From Cochliopodium minus (lineage: Eukaryota; Discosea; Himatismenida; Cochliopodiidae), in assembly GCA_024220525.1 (NCBI GenBank), contig JAMYWO010000050.1:122214-186213 (forward strand): a DNA stretch of 64,000 bases, read 5' to 3'. Position numbers and translations under genes: made by a program. Below, piece after piece: positions 11,113-22,518 of this stretch (position 1 is the first letter of the stretch; each line of letters opens with the position of its first letter). A model generated the notes under the pieces. That model ran no database searches. It was not told the DNA's origin and saw only the letters and a program-made list of their open reading frames with translations.

Positions 11113-13903
11113 ATGAGAAATTTTTTTGAAATTGAATTGTTTATTTTGATTTCAATTCTTATTTGTAAAGCATTCTGTGTTGATATCTTTGTCTCTCAAA
11201 ATGGAAATGATACAGCAACTTGTGGATCACAACAAGAACCTTGTGCAACAATTCAATATGCAATTGATTTGTTTGAAACTTCTAATATCATAATCAACAG
11301 CAATTTCACTTTGAATCAACCCTTGCAAGTGAATAATAAGAATATAAATTTAAATTCCTCTCTTGGATTTAATGTGACAATTGATGCAAACAATGGATTT
11401 ATCATCTCTTCAAATTCTACCTTATTATTCAAGGATGTCAATATCTATTCAAATTCCTTTTTGATTTCTGCAAATCAATCGGATATTATGTTTAAAGGGG
11501 TAAATATTGGTGGTTCAACATTTGATAGAGATCTTTTTTCATTCTATACTGGATCAAATTCCCTTTCAATAGAAAATGTGGTGTTTTTGGATGACCTTCA
11601 AATTGATGGATCATTCGTGAATGGAAATGGAATAACATTTGTGATTTTGACTGCATCTGCAAAGAACATTTTGATAAATGGTCCTTTCCCATTTGTAAAT
11701 ATCAATCAAGGTAAAAAAATAAATAAAAAATAAATAATTCTTAAAGGAAATTATAAATATAAAATAATTCTCGAGGAAAATTTAAAACCATCATCCTTTT
11801 TACATTAGGATTTTTGGGAATCAATTCATTCAATACACAAAACATTTTTCTTTCACAAACTCCTCTCATCAAAATCAACAATAAAAACAACCCAACACAA
11901 AACCAAATTGTATTTGCGGGTTACAACTTGACCAATGTTCACAACGCAAGTTGTATCATTGACTCAGTAAACACAAACTTTGATTTCCCAAGTTTTACAC
12001 TCTCTTCTGTACAAACAACAAATGCCCTTTTCTCTTTCCAATCAACAATAAAGACAACGATTAATATACATAACTCTATGTTTCAATTATTAGGAAGTGT
12101 TCCATTTGAAAGTGATCTCTTTTCCAAAAGTCTAACTTCTCTTTTCATTTTCGCAACAACATTTTTTCCAAAGAATATCCCCAACGACCAACCATTATTC
12201 GGATTTGACAACGCTTATCCTGTAAACATCACATTTTCTCATCTCACCGTTTCTGGATTGAATGGATCCGTTCTTTCTATCACCAACACAAGCGACACCA
12301 AATCAAACAACCTTTTGGATTCGAATATTCACAACATCAAATTATGTTTCAATCATTTCCACTCCAACAAAGCTAAACAAGGGGCCGCTCTCAATTTGGT
12401 TTCTTCATCTGTTCCCATCAACCTTTATACTGAACAAAACACTTACCTCAACAATCAAGCTATCATGAATGGTGCTTCTATCTACTTTTCTTCATCTAAC
12501 AACTCAGTAACTTTGATCGTTATTGCAACAATGTAGCAGGTGGAAATGGAGCACTTTACCTCGAAAACATCCAAAACGTTTCATTGCTACATAATACTTT
12601 TAATCATAACTACGCTCAAAATGGTGGGGCTTTCTACGTATTTTTTTTTTTAATTAATTGATAAAGTTTTGATTTTTTTATTTTTTTTTAAAAAAACTTT
12701 TTTTGATTTTTATTTTTTTCATTTAAACTCATAAATTTTATTTTTTTTTTGATAAAAGTCAATTATCCAAATTAAGTATTAACAATTTTTTGACAGGCTA
12801 ACAAATGTTGGGCTCTTTTCAATGAATCAAACTTTGACAACAACACTGCTTTGGTAAGTGGGGGAGCATTGTATATCATCAACGGCTATAACGTCTTGGT
12901 TGGCTCAATTTTGAAAAACTGTTCTGCGGGAGTATCTGGTGGCCAAATTTATCTTTCTGCATCTTCTCTTTCTATTCAAAATTGTAAATTTGTTTTTTAA
13001 GAAATATTTCTTTTAAATTTCATATTTTTTTCATTTTTAAAAAACTTTAGCAAATCTTAAAGAAGGTTCTGCGCAAAATGGAGCAATAGTTTATTCTGGG
13101 AAAAACTCAGAAGTCCTCTTTTATAACTCTTTTATTAGTGACTTCAATGCAACTAAAGGAGGAATTTGTTATGCAGATCAAGGTTCCTCCTGTTTATTGG
13201 TTAAATCAACATGGTTCGAAGGGAAAGCTTCTTATGGTGGAGGAATATATGGAGAAGCAAGTAATTTTTTTAAGAATTTTATTTTCAGCAGTATTAAAAG
13301 AAAATATTTATGTATTATTTCAAATTTTATTAATTAATAAAAATAATAAAAATTTATAATTTATTCAAAAAAAAAAAAAAAAAAGATTCCACGATAGATA
13401 TTGATGAAACTTTAATCCAAACTTCCAATGCATTGTACGACGGAGGAGCGGTATGGACAGAAGGAAAACTCACCATCTCTAATTCCAAATTTAACTTCAA
13501 CAAAGCGGAGAGATTAGGAGGAGCTATTTTCATCCAAAACACCTTGTCCACTTACCTCTCCACCGTCACCCTTAATGGTAATTCTGCCGATAAAGGAGCT
13601 GCATTGTACCTTTCAAAATCTCAGATTGATCTTTTCAACATCACAACTACCGATTATCCTTTTCAGTCTGTTTATTGCGACGCTTCTACTTTTGTTATTA
13701 AGGACTCCTCTTTTTCTTCTTTTGATTGCGCAAAGTGTAAGTTTGTAGGCAAGGTTGCCTTTTGCAAAACTACTGTTTGGGCTTGGATCGTTTTTGGTGT
13801 TGGATTTGGTGTTTTGATTATGGTCATCATCTTTGTTTCTATCTGCATCTACAAAAGAAAAAACAGTGATGGCTACCAATCTGTTCAAACTTTTGATGAT
13901 TGA
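11113..13903 (+). pseudogene. Surface beta-helix protein, array copy E (one frameshift)
   Basis: Family exons at 11113-11710, 11809-12637, 12797-12983, 13051-13260 and 13386-13903 keep the standard phases, signal peptide, GGA repeats, TM helix (VWAWIVFGVGFGVLIMV) and tail DGYQSVQTFDD (YQSV). Exon 2 is about 13 bases short near 12500-12510 compared with copy B, which shifts the frame and gives a TAG at the point where B reads NNVAGG. Three further bases are missing shortly after. Everything downstream is open in the expected frame. The intron 1 sequence is nearly the same as in copy B. It is a recent pseudogene, or an allele or assembly variant; without the deletion it would be about 780 residues. 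Confidence 0.8.
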
Positions 13904-13991
13904 AAATAAAAATGTATTTAATAAAAAGTTAATTTATGTGATTGAATATTCAAAAAAGTCAGACACATATTCAAAAAGAATTAAAAACTTT

Positions 13992-14146
13992 TCAATCATT
14001 TTCGAAAGAGTTTTACATGATGGAAATTCTGAATCAAATAAATTTTTTTTTTTCAGTATTAAATATTTTCAGTATTATTTTAATTCAGAGTTTTTCATTG
14101 TTACAAATCGAATCCTCAATAGATTATTTTTAAATCACAACAAAAG
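13992..14146. repeat. 155-bp direct repeat, unit 2 (upstream of copy F)
   Basis: Identical by eye to 3731-3885. It ends 46 bp before the copy F start codon, and the unit 1 end is 48 bp before the copy B start. The flanks on the far side differ, so the repeat has a sharp 5' edge. Likely a shared promoter and leader moved by duplication or gene conversion. Confidence 0.9.
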
Positions 14147-14192
14147 TTAAAAAAAAAAAATGAAAAAAGAAAAAAAAAAAAAAAAGAAAAAA

Positions 14193-16887
14193 ATGAAAGT
14201 TAAATTGATAATTTTGATTACAATTCTTATTTGTCAAGCGTTTTGTGTTGATATCTTTGTCTCTCAAAATGGAAATGATACAGCAACTTGTGGATCACAA
14301 CAAGAACCTTGTGCAACAATTCAATATGCAATAGATTTATTTGAAACTTCTAATATCATAATCAACAGCAATTTTACTTTGAATCAACCCTTGCAAGCAG
14401 ATAATAAAATTATCACTTTAAATTCAACACTTGGATTAAATCCAACAATTGATGCAAGAAATGGATTGATCCTTTCTTCTAATTCAACCATCTACTTCAA
14501 AGATCTCAGGATCAATGCAAATTCCTTTTTGATTTCTGCCAATCAAACAGATATCTATTTGAATAATATTAACATTGGTGGATCAACATTTGATAGAGAT
14601 CTCTTTTCAATCTCTTCTGAATACTCTCTCGAAATGGAAAACGTGAATTTTCTAGATGACCTTCAAATTGATGGATCTTTTTTTAATGGAAAAAATTGCA
14701 GTTTGATGATGAGTACTATTACAGCAAAAAACATTTTTATCATCGGAGCTTTCCCATTTATAAATTTAAATAATGGTAAAAATAAATATATTTAAATTAT
14801 ATTATTTATATTTCTAATTAAAATATTATTTTTAAAAGGATTATTGTCCATCTATAAATTCAAGACACAAAATATAGTTCTGTCACAAAGTCCCCTCATT
14901 AGAGTGAACAACACGGGCTTTCAAACAATAAATAATTATGCACAATTTTCGAGCTACAATATTACCAACATTCAAAACTCAAGTTGTCTGATGGAATTAG
15001 TTGATGCAAACTTAGTGGTGGATGGAGTTTCCTTTGAATCAATCCAATCAAACAATGCTCTTTTTTCATTCCAATCAAAAAGCAGAACTCAAATACAAAT
15101 CTTCAATTCAGTATTTAATCATTTAACAAGTGTTCCTTTTGAGAGCGATCTTTTTTCTAAAAGTAACACAAATTTATATCTTATGAATACTGTATTTTCT
15201 TCCTCTGGACTCCCAAATGATCAATCGTTATTCGAATTTGACAATGCTTATCCTGTCAATATTACTTTTAACACCGTCACTGCATCTGAGTTAAACGGAC
15301 CCGTACTTTCTATCACCAACATAAGTAACTCGAAACCAAGCAAAGAATTTCTGTCTAGTTTTCATTATATCAAACTAACCATCTGCCGTTTCCAAAAAAA
15401 TCAAGCCAAACAAGGAGCTGCTCTATATATTGATACAGAAATAGTTCCAATCACTCTTGTTTCTCAATACAATAATTATCTTAACAACAAAGCAAGTTTG
15501 AATGGAGGCGCTATTTACTTTACTTCTTCCAATAATCTCACTTCTTTCACAAGTTTTCAAGACACAATTAACAATAATGAAGCAGGTTTGAACGGAGGAG
15601 CCCTTTATGTAGAAAACTCCCCTCCAATTACATTAGGATATGCTAGATTTGATAACAATTATGCTAAAAATGGTGGTGCTTTCTATGTACGCTTTAATTT
15701 TTTTTTTTTTTTTTTTTCTAAAAACAATCCTTTTTAAAATCGATAGAGTCATAATTGCAATGTAATTACCAATGTAACCAATTTTTTTGATAACAGTGCT
15801 TCTGTTAGCGGTGGAATCGGATACATCAGCAACAGTGACAATAGTTATATCGGAAATTCTAATTTTATAAACAGTACTGCCGGTGTTTCTGGTGGCCACA
15901 TGTACCTCTCTGGTTCTTTTCTATCAATTCATAGATGTAAACTCATTTTTTTAAAAAAAATTTTTGTGTTTTCATATTTATAATTAATTGTAAAAATTGA
16001 AAATTAATTGTTAAAAATTTTTTATTGTTTAAATTTATTTTTACATTTATTAGCAACTTTTAAACAAGGATTTGCACAAAATGGAGCTACCATTTATTCT
16101 GGGAAAAATTCTGAAGTACTTTTATATAACTCTTTCGCTTCGTACTACTATGCAACAAAAGGAGGAATATGTTATGCAGAACAAGGTTCTTCTTGTTTCC
16201 TTGACAAAGCTAATGGTTTTATTGGGAATGCTTCTTATGGAGGGGGAGTATATGGGGAAGCTAGTAAAAATATAAAATTTTTTTGACTTTTTAATTTTTA
16301 ATTTTAATTTTTATTAAAAATTAAAAACTTATTAAAATAATTTTATTAATTATTAATAAATTTCATTCAAAAATAAAGATTCAACAATTGATATTGATGG
16401 ATCCTCAATCCAAACTTCGAATGCATTGTATGATGGAGGAGCAATATGGACAGAAGGTAAGCTAAGAATCTCCAATTCCCAAATCAATTCCAACAAAGCA
16501 GAGAGATTCGGAGGAGCAATATTCATCCAAAACACATTGTCTGCATCCCTCGCTATTGTCGAACTTAAAAATAATTATGCTGGCGAAAAAGCAGGTTCAT
16601 TGTATCTATCAAACTCTCAAATTGATCTTTTCAACATCACAACAAGTGATAAACCTTTTCAATCTGTTTTTTGTAACGCTTCTACTGTTGAAATTAAAGA
16701 CTCTGTTTTTTCTTCTTTTGGTTGTTCCAGTTGCAAGTTTGTTGGTGCTGTCACACTGTGCAAATTTCCCTTGTGGGCATGGATAGTTATTGGTGCTGGA
16801 TCTGGCTTATTACTCATTGTCATCATTTCTGTTTCTGTTTTTGTTTACAAAAGAAAAAACAGTGGATATAAAGAAATCCAAAACTAA
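14193..16887 (+). CDS. Surface beta-helix protein, array copy F (intact)
   Basis: Five exons: 14193-14775, 14839-15686, 15747-15936, 16054-16263, 16379-16887, giving 779 residues, the same length as copy B, with the same intron phases. The signal peptide MKVKLIILITILICQAFC is followed by the DUF1565-like cap. Exon 2 is the most diverged part, while GGA repeats remain (NGGAIYF, NGGALYVEN, NGGAFYV, DGGAIWTEG, FGGAIFIQN). The cysteine motif SSFGCSSCKFVG precedes the TM helix (LWAWIVIGAGSGLLLIV) and the tail YKRKNSGYKEIQN, where YKEI fits YxxPhi. It is the last member of the array. Role in adhesion or uptake is inferred. Confidence 0.9.
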
Positions 16888-16973
16888 TCAAAAATCGAAA
16901 AACAACTTTATAATTTTAAAGCAGAACTTTAATTTTTGATTAAATCAATAAAATGATTGGAATAAAATAGTAA

Positions 16974-18063
16974 TTATTTCTTGTAGAAAACGTTGATGTT
17001 GAAAGTTTCATTCTGATGTACAATTTGATCACACTTATTGAATCTAAAGCTGGTCATCCCAGGAATCTCAAAACTAAAAAAGAATAAATAAAGTTTTTCA
17101 AAATAAAGTTTTTATAGAGATTTTGCCTTTTCCCAACAGGCAAACCCATCTGGTTCTCATGTTCAATTTTGGTTCTAAGTGTATAACAACAAATCCACAA
17201 ATCAAAATCGTCACAAGAAGGAGCACATTCAAACTCATATTTGGAATTAGGAGCAAAGATTCTGAACCTTTCCATCAAAGGTATCATCTTATCAATCTCA
17301 CAGTTCTTCTTTTTTGCATCCGAAAAAGTGGCACATTTGTCATAATTGTTTCTCATCACTGTTGAGGTTATTTCCCCGTTCAAAAATTTGAAGTAGTCTT
17401 CACAAAGTCTTTCTCTTGAAGAAGTTGCTTTCTTTATCATCTCATCGAAACTGGATCCGTCAAAGAAAGATTGTACTCTAAACAAGAGTCCATTGTTGAA
17501 ACAATATCTCGAACTTCCCTCCAAGTGACTCCATTGATTATTTGGTTTGACACCCATAAATTCTATTATACATAAAAATAATTAGAAAAAAACTTATTCT
17601 TAATATTTTTTACCTTTTGTAAACTTCCCCCAATAACTCCACAAACAAAGGATAGATCCATCTTGCTCTAAAGTAGAATGTCTGATCTTAACATAGAGAG
17701 GTGAGAAGGATTGGTTGTATTGCTTGAAATGCTCAATAAAAGCTTTTTTCCCTTTAATTTCTCCTCCAGATGGTTCATTCCTTTTAATAAAACAAATTAA
17801 ATTTAAAAAATTTAAAACCAATTTATTTACATCACAATGTCATCTGTAACCAATTTCCTCATCATATCAAAATCAACGAATCCATCACTCCAAATTTTAG
17901 TATAACGCTTCATTGATGTCATGTTGTCAGAAGAAGTTGATTTCAAATTGTTTTGAGAAGTTGATTTCATCTTTCCACTCAATAATGTTTCCATTTTATC
18001 ACAAGGTGTTGACTTTGTGTTTTCACAAGGTGAAGTTTTCTTTTTTTCATATAGTTTTGACAT
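16974..18063 (-). CDS. SnoaL-like (NTF2-fold) domain protein
   Basis: Exons at 18063-17831, 17780-17614, 17562-17138 and 17066-16974 give about 305 residues. The N-terminus is polar and low complexity. Residues about 50-170 match the SnoaL-like NTF2 fold: YTKIWSDGFVDFDMMRKLVT, then GGEIKGKKAFIEHFKQY, LEQDGSILCLWSYWGKF and RYCFNNGLLFRVQSFFD. Such domains bind small ligands or act as cyclases or isomerases, but many have no known substrate. The C-terminal 130 residues hold seven cysteines and are not recognised. The first two introns are secure. The last one uses an atypical GTTGGG donor and is tentative; without it the protein ends at 17054. Confidence 0.65.
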
Positions 18064-18382
18064 TTTTTTTTTTATATTTTTTTATTTTCTTTAAACCAAT
18101 TTATTCTTTATTAATAAATTATTATTTGCTAATTTTACCAATATTGATTTTATTTCCAAACAGCAAATTTTGCATCAAATTAATATTTTAATTTAAGCCC
18201 AAAAAAAAAAAAAAATCATTTTTTTTGCTTATGAAACAAAACAAAACCCTTTTTAAATTACATAAAAAAAGTTTAATTCATCAAATCAATTCAAACAAAA
18301 ATTTTTGCAAAATTCTTTTTTTTTCAAATTTAAATAATAAAACAAATTAAAAAAAAAAAAAGAAAAAAAAAACATAGAAAAA
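18064..18382. other. A/T-rich spacer
   Basis: Runs of A and T between the start of the SnoaL-like gene and the end of PTEN (both minus strand). No ORF or RNA gene is visible. It must hold the PTEN 3' UTR and the promoter of the SnoaL-like gene. Confidence 0.5.
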
Positions 18383-21300
18383 TCAATCATCAAACTCCAC
18401 AACAATCTTGAAATCCCTGGGGAACTTTTTATGGTTATTTCCTATTCCATCCAAAACGTCGAGCTTGAAGTCACAAATGCTTTTGTCTTCAAGACAAGTG
18501 TGAAGCCAGAGATGGCAGATCTTTTCTTCTTTGAGCGTGGATCCCTCGTCGAAAATTTGTATTTTGATGTCTTTGTCGACCACTATGTTCAATGGGTAAG
18601 TAATCTTTTTCCCAAAGCCTGTTCAAAAAAATTTTTAAAATTCCAAATTTTTTAAAGTTAATATTTAAATTCTTTTTCCAAAATGATAAATTATATTTTT
18701 ATTCTAAATATTTATTTATTATTTTTATTTATTTTTTTTCATTTTTATTTTTATCATTTTTATTTTTTATTTTTATATTTTGATTATTTTATTTTTGTGT
18801 TCATTTTTATTTTCATATTTATTTATTTATATTATATTTATTTTATTTTTTATTTTTTATTTTTTATTTTTTATTTTTTATTTTTTATATTTATTTTGAC
18901 TTTAATTTTTAATATTTTATTTTTTTACCTCTAAAATTATTCACACGAAAATACTCTCTGGAGTCATAGTTGGTACAAGTAGATGCACAGGTAATGATAA
19001 AATAAGGTCGACAACCTCCAAGCAACATGTCAAAATTGGGAGCACCAAATAGTCTCAGAAATTTTACTTTAAATAAAAAACAAAAAATAAAAAACAAAAA
19101 ATAAAAAATAAATAAATGAAAAAATAAAGATAAAAAATAAATAATAAATAATAAATAATAAAAATAAAAATAAACATTGAAAATAAAAAATAAATAATAA
19201 ATAATAAATAATAAACATTGAAAATAAAAAATAAAAAATAAATAAAAATAAAAATAAAAAATAATAAATAAAAAATAAAAAATAAAAAATGAAAAAATAA
19301 AAATAAACAAAAAAACTTAATAAATGAAAAAATAAAAAGATAAAAAATAAACAAATGAAAAATGAATTATATTTAAATTTTTTTAAAAAATAAAATAAAA
19401 AAAGAGAAAATACTTTTTCTCGGAAGGGAAATGTCATCGGGCATTTTCCCTTTGAACAACCTCAGTACTTTGTCGACGTAGTGCACGTATCTTTGTTGGG
19501 ATTTGATTGTCTGCTCAAAAAAAAATCAAAAAAAAATCAAAAAAAAATAAAATAAAATCAAATAAAAATAGAAAACAAAAAAACATAAAAAAAGTCAAAA
19601 AAAAAAAAAAACAAAAAAAAAAAAAAATTTTTTTTTATGTTTTACAACTCCTTTGTTATCTTGGGTTCTCCTTTCCGAGAAAAAGTCCAAACACATATTT
19701 GCATCTATACCCAAGTCATAATATCTGTAAAGAAAATATGCAGCAATAACTGTTCCCTGTTTAAAAGAAAATTTTGATTTTAATTAAATTTTAATTTTAA
19801 TTTTAATTTTATTTTAAGATTTTAATTTAATTTTAATTTTTTAATTTTAATTTTAATTTTATTTTTAATTTTATTTTTAATATTTTAATTTTAATTTTAA
19901 TTTCAATTTAATTTTAATTTTAATTTAATTTCAATTTAATTTTTCAATTTAATTTTATTTTAATTTTTTAATTTAATTTTAATTTATTTTTAATTTATTT
20001 TTAATATTATTTTTTAATTTTATTTTTGAAATGCTGATGCTTTATTTTTTTCAATTTAATTTTAATTTTTAACTTGAATTTAAAATTTAATCTTTGATTT
20101 AATTTTTTTAATATTAATTTTTTTAAAATTTTTTTTTTACTGTTCTTCCTTTTCCTGCTTTACAATGGATGGTGACCACGTTCCTCTCATCCTCATCGAG
20201 GTACTTGTCTATGTCAAGAAACATAACCTTGAAAAGATTGAAGGGAGGTGGGTTGTGGTCATCAAAGGGGAACCAAGCCACCCTGTTGTGAAACTAAAAT
20301 AAAATTCAAAAAAAAAAATATAAAATAAATAATAAAAAAATAAAAAAAAATAAAAATAAAAAATAATAAATAATAAATAAAAATAAAAAAAAATAAAAAA
20401 TGAATAAAAAAAAAATAAAAAAAATAAAAAAATTTAAAAGATTATTAAAAAAATATAAAAAAATCAAATAAAAACTATTAATATTTAAAAAATAAAATAA
20501 TAATAAAAAATTTTGAGACAATGTAAAAAAAAAAAAAAAGTAAAAAACTTTTCTTTACCTTTGAATGATCGTAATTTCTTTCAGAACATAAATTATAAAC
20601 TTTGTAGTGGTCTTCCCAAAAAAAAAAATTGATTTTAATTTTAATTGTAATTTTAAATTTTAATTTTTAAATTTAATTGTAATTTTAAATTTTAATTTTT
20701 AAATTTAATTTTGATTTTAATTCAAAATGAAACAAAATTTAAGATTTACCTTTGTGGTACTCTTCGAAAAAGGCTTGAACTTTTTTCATTGGGTTTCTGT
20801 ACAATCCCTCCAACTTCTTCGAGGGAAACTAAAAAATAAACAAAAATATTATTTAATAATTAAAGAAAAAATTTAATTTTTTAAAAAAAAAATAAATAAA
20901 ATAAATAATTAAAAAAATTTTTTTACTCCCATGGCTATTATTCTGTCAGTGACATAAGCTAAATCCAAATCATATTTATCATTTTTGAATCTCTTTTTGT
21001 TTTTAGACACCAACTGTCTGAGTCCTTTAATGTATTGTTTCTCCATCTTTTTTTAATAATAAAAAAAAAAAAAATTAGAAAAATTAAAAACAAAAAAAAA
21101 TTAGAAAAAATTGGAAAAAATGTGACATGTAAAATGAGCATAAAAATTTAAAAAATAATTTGATTGTTTTTTTTTTTTTTTTTTTACTTTTTGGGGATCA
21201 TCTTCTTTGAGATTCTCTTTGTATTTCTTGATGTCTCCCACAAGAGTGCGAGATCTGGAATTCTTGACCTCTTCCTCCTCGCCATTGAGAAAGATGCTGT

Positions 21301-22219
21301 CAAACTTGATATCGGTGAGATGGATGACGAACGTATCTTGTCGGATGCTCGTATCATTGCTGGGATCATTGCTTGTTTCATTATTTGTAGCATTGTGATC
21401 AATGATGCTGATATCCGTGATGATATTGCTAATGCCTACCTGTTTCTCATCACTATTGCTCTTCATCTTTGGGATCAATTGATTGTTGGTCTTGGAATCT
21501 AGGCTTTTGCTGAACACCTTGTTTTTCTTTATGCCCATCTGAAATCCCGCTGTGTTATTCATATTTTTATCCATCTTCTCGATTCTTTGAAGGGGATTCC
21601 ATTTGTATTCCTTAATTTGTTCTACATTTCCATTTTTTTCTAGATTTCCATTTGTATTTTCTATATTATCAACATTGGTTCTCGTATTATTTACATCCAC
21701 ATCCTCTATATTGGACATGTCAATATTATTATTTATATTATTTTGCTGATTGAAGTATTCGAGATTATAAAAATAATTATTGTAATCTTGTTCTATGGGC
21801 TCCTCTATCGCCTCTTCTATATTATTTGTTTTATTAAAGTTGATTGTATTTCCATTATTAATTTCTTCTATCGATGAATTCGTTGTGATGGGATCAGATG
21901 TAGATTCTGTTTGATTTTTCTTTCTTCTTCCTCCCATTTTGAAATTTTCTTGTATCATATTCCCTTTTTTGGGGTCATTCTTGATCTCAGTTTTTATCCA
22001 CATATTAGTTTCGGGTGAACCAAATAAAATGGATGTTTTCTTGTTTCTATTATTATTATCTTCTTCATTAGATTTCATAATGGTGGATTCTTTGCCCATT
22101 GTTATATATTTCGCTAGTTTTTTCGTTCTTTGTCTTCCTATTTGTCCTGTTTGTGGAGAATTCTCTCCAGAATCTCCTTCTTGATCATATGTTCTTGGAC
22201 TCACTATCTCATCACTCAT
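18383..22219 (-). CDS. pten: PTEN phosphoinositide 3-phosphatase with long N-terminal extension
   Basis: Nine exons: 22219-21188, 21046-20927, 20828-20750, 20611-20559, 20293-20141, 19756-19646, 19510-19414, 19066-18929, 18618-18383, in frame for 672 residues. Residues 345-530 are the PTEN phosphatase: an N-terminal basic patch (SKNKKRF), [40 protein letters not shown], the P-loop HCKAGKGRT (catalytic Cys 472) and the TI loop [13 protein letters not shown]. The rest is a C2 domain ending FKIVVEFDD, with no PDZ ligand. The enzyme removes the 3-phosphate from PIP3 at the plasma membrane and sets polarity in amoebae. Exon 1 adds 344 Asn-rich, disordered residues before the usual start. It joins in phase 0 and has no stop, so fusion is favoured, but translation from the ATG of exon 2 is possible. 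Confidence 0.93.
18683..18928. repeat. T-rich low-complexity tract in the last PTEN intron
   Basis: On the + strand this intron is nearly all T and A, with tandem ATTTTTT heptamers around 18841-18890. The sense (minus) strand is therefore A-rich. It is complementary in kind to the preceding intron at 19067-19413. Confidence 0.7.
19067..19413. repeat. A-rich low-complexity tract in PTEN intron 7
   Basis: The + strand is a run of AAATAAATAAT and AAAAAAT units, so the transcript strand is T-rich. Hydrophobic F/I/Y-rich ORFs on the minus strand here come from this composition and are not genes. Confidence 0.7.
19757..20140. repeat. TTTTAA-type microsatellite in PTEN intron 5
   Basis: Most of this 384-nt intron consists of TTTTAA and AATTTTAATTTT units. 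No conserved element is visible inside. Confidence 0.7.
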
Positions 22220-22518
22220 ATTAAATTTAATTTGGATTTAGGGGCTCACAAAAAAGAAGGTTTCCTTTTTTTTTAATATTTCATTTTGAACTTCAAAATC
22301 CTAATTATTTGCATTGACTTTAAATCCATTATTATTGGCCAAAACTTTTGAGGAATTTATAACAAAAAACGAGTCCATTTGAAAGAAAAATCAAAGTATT
22401 CAAATGGACGATTGTAAGATTAATGAAACTATTTCTGGTTTAATTAATGTCACCCAAAATGTATAAACGTTGGTTTATGTTTCAATTTTTTATTTAAATA
22501 TTTCAAAAATAAAAAAAA
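22220..22518. promoter_or_regulatory. Bidirectional promoter between PTEN and the PX-GTPase gene
   Basis: 299 bp separate the start codons of two divergent genes. The middle (about 22300-22450) is less A/T-biased than the flanks, while A- and T-runs lie near each start. Shared regulation of two phosphoinositide-linked genes is an inference from position only. Confidence 0.5.

Noticed and set aside
1152-16887. Bacterial origin of the Pmp-like array
   Set aside because: Pmp-like GGA repeats recall chlamydial proteins, but the genes have five spliced exons, a eukaryotic TM tail with YxxPhi and no autotransporter barrel, so recent transfer is not supported.
18683-19437. Hydrophobic F/I/Y-rich ORFs that look like multi-TM proteins
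   Set aside because: They arise from T- or A-rich intron microsatellites of PTEN; exon models explain the region.
19507-19749. Lys-rich plus-strand ORF
   Set aside because: Poly-A intron sequence next to PTEN exons 6 and 7 on the other strand.
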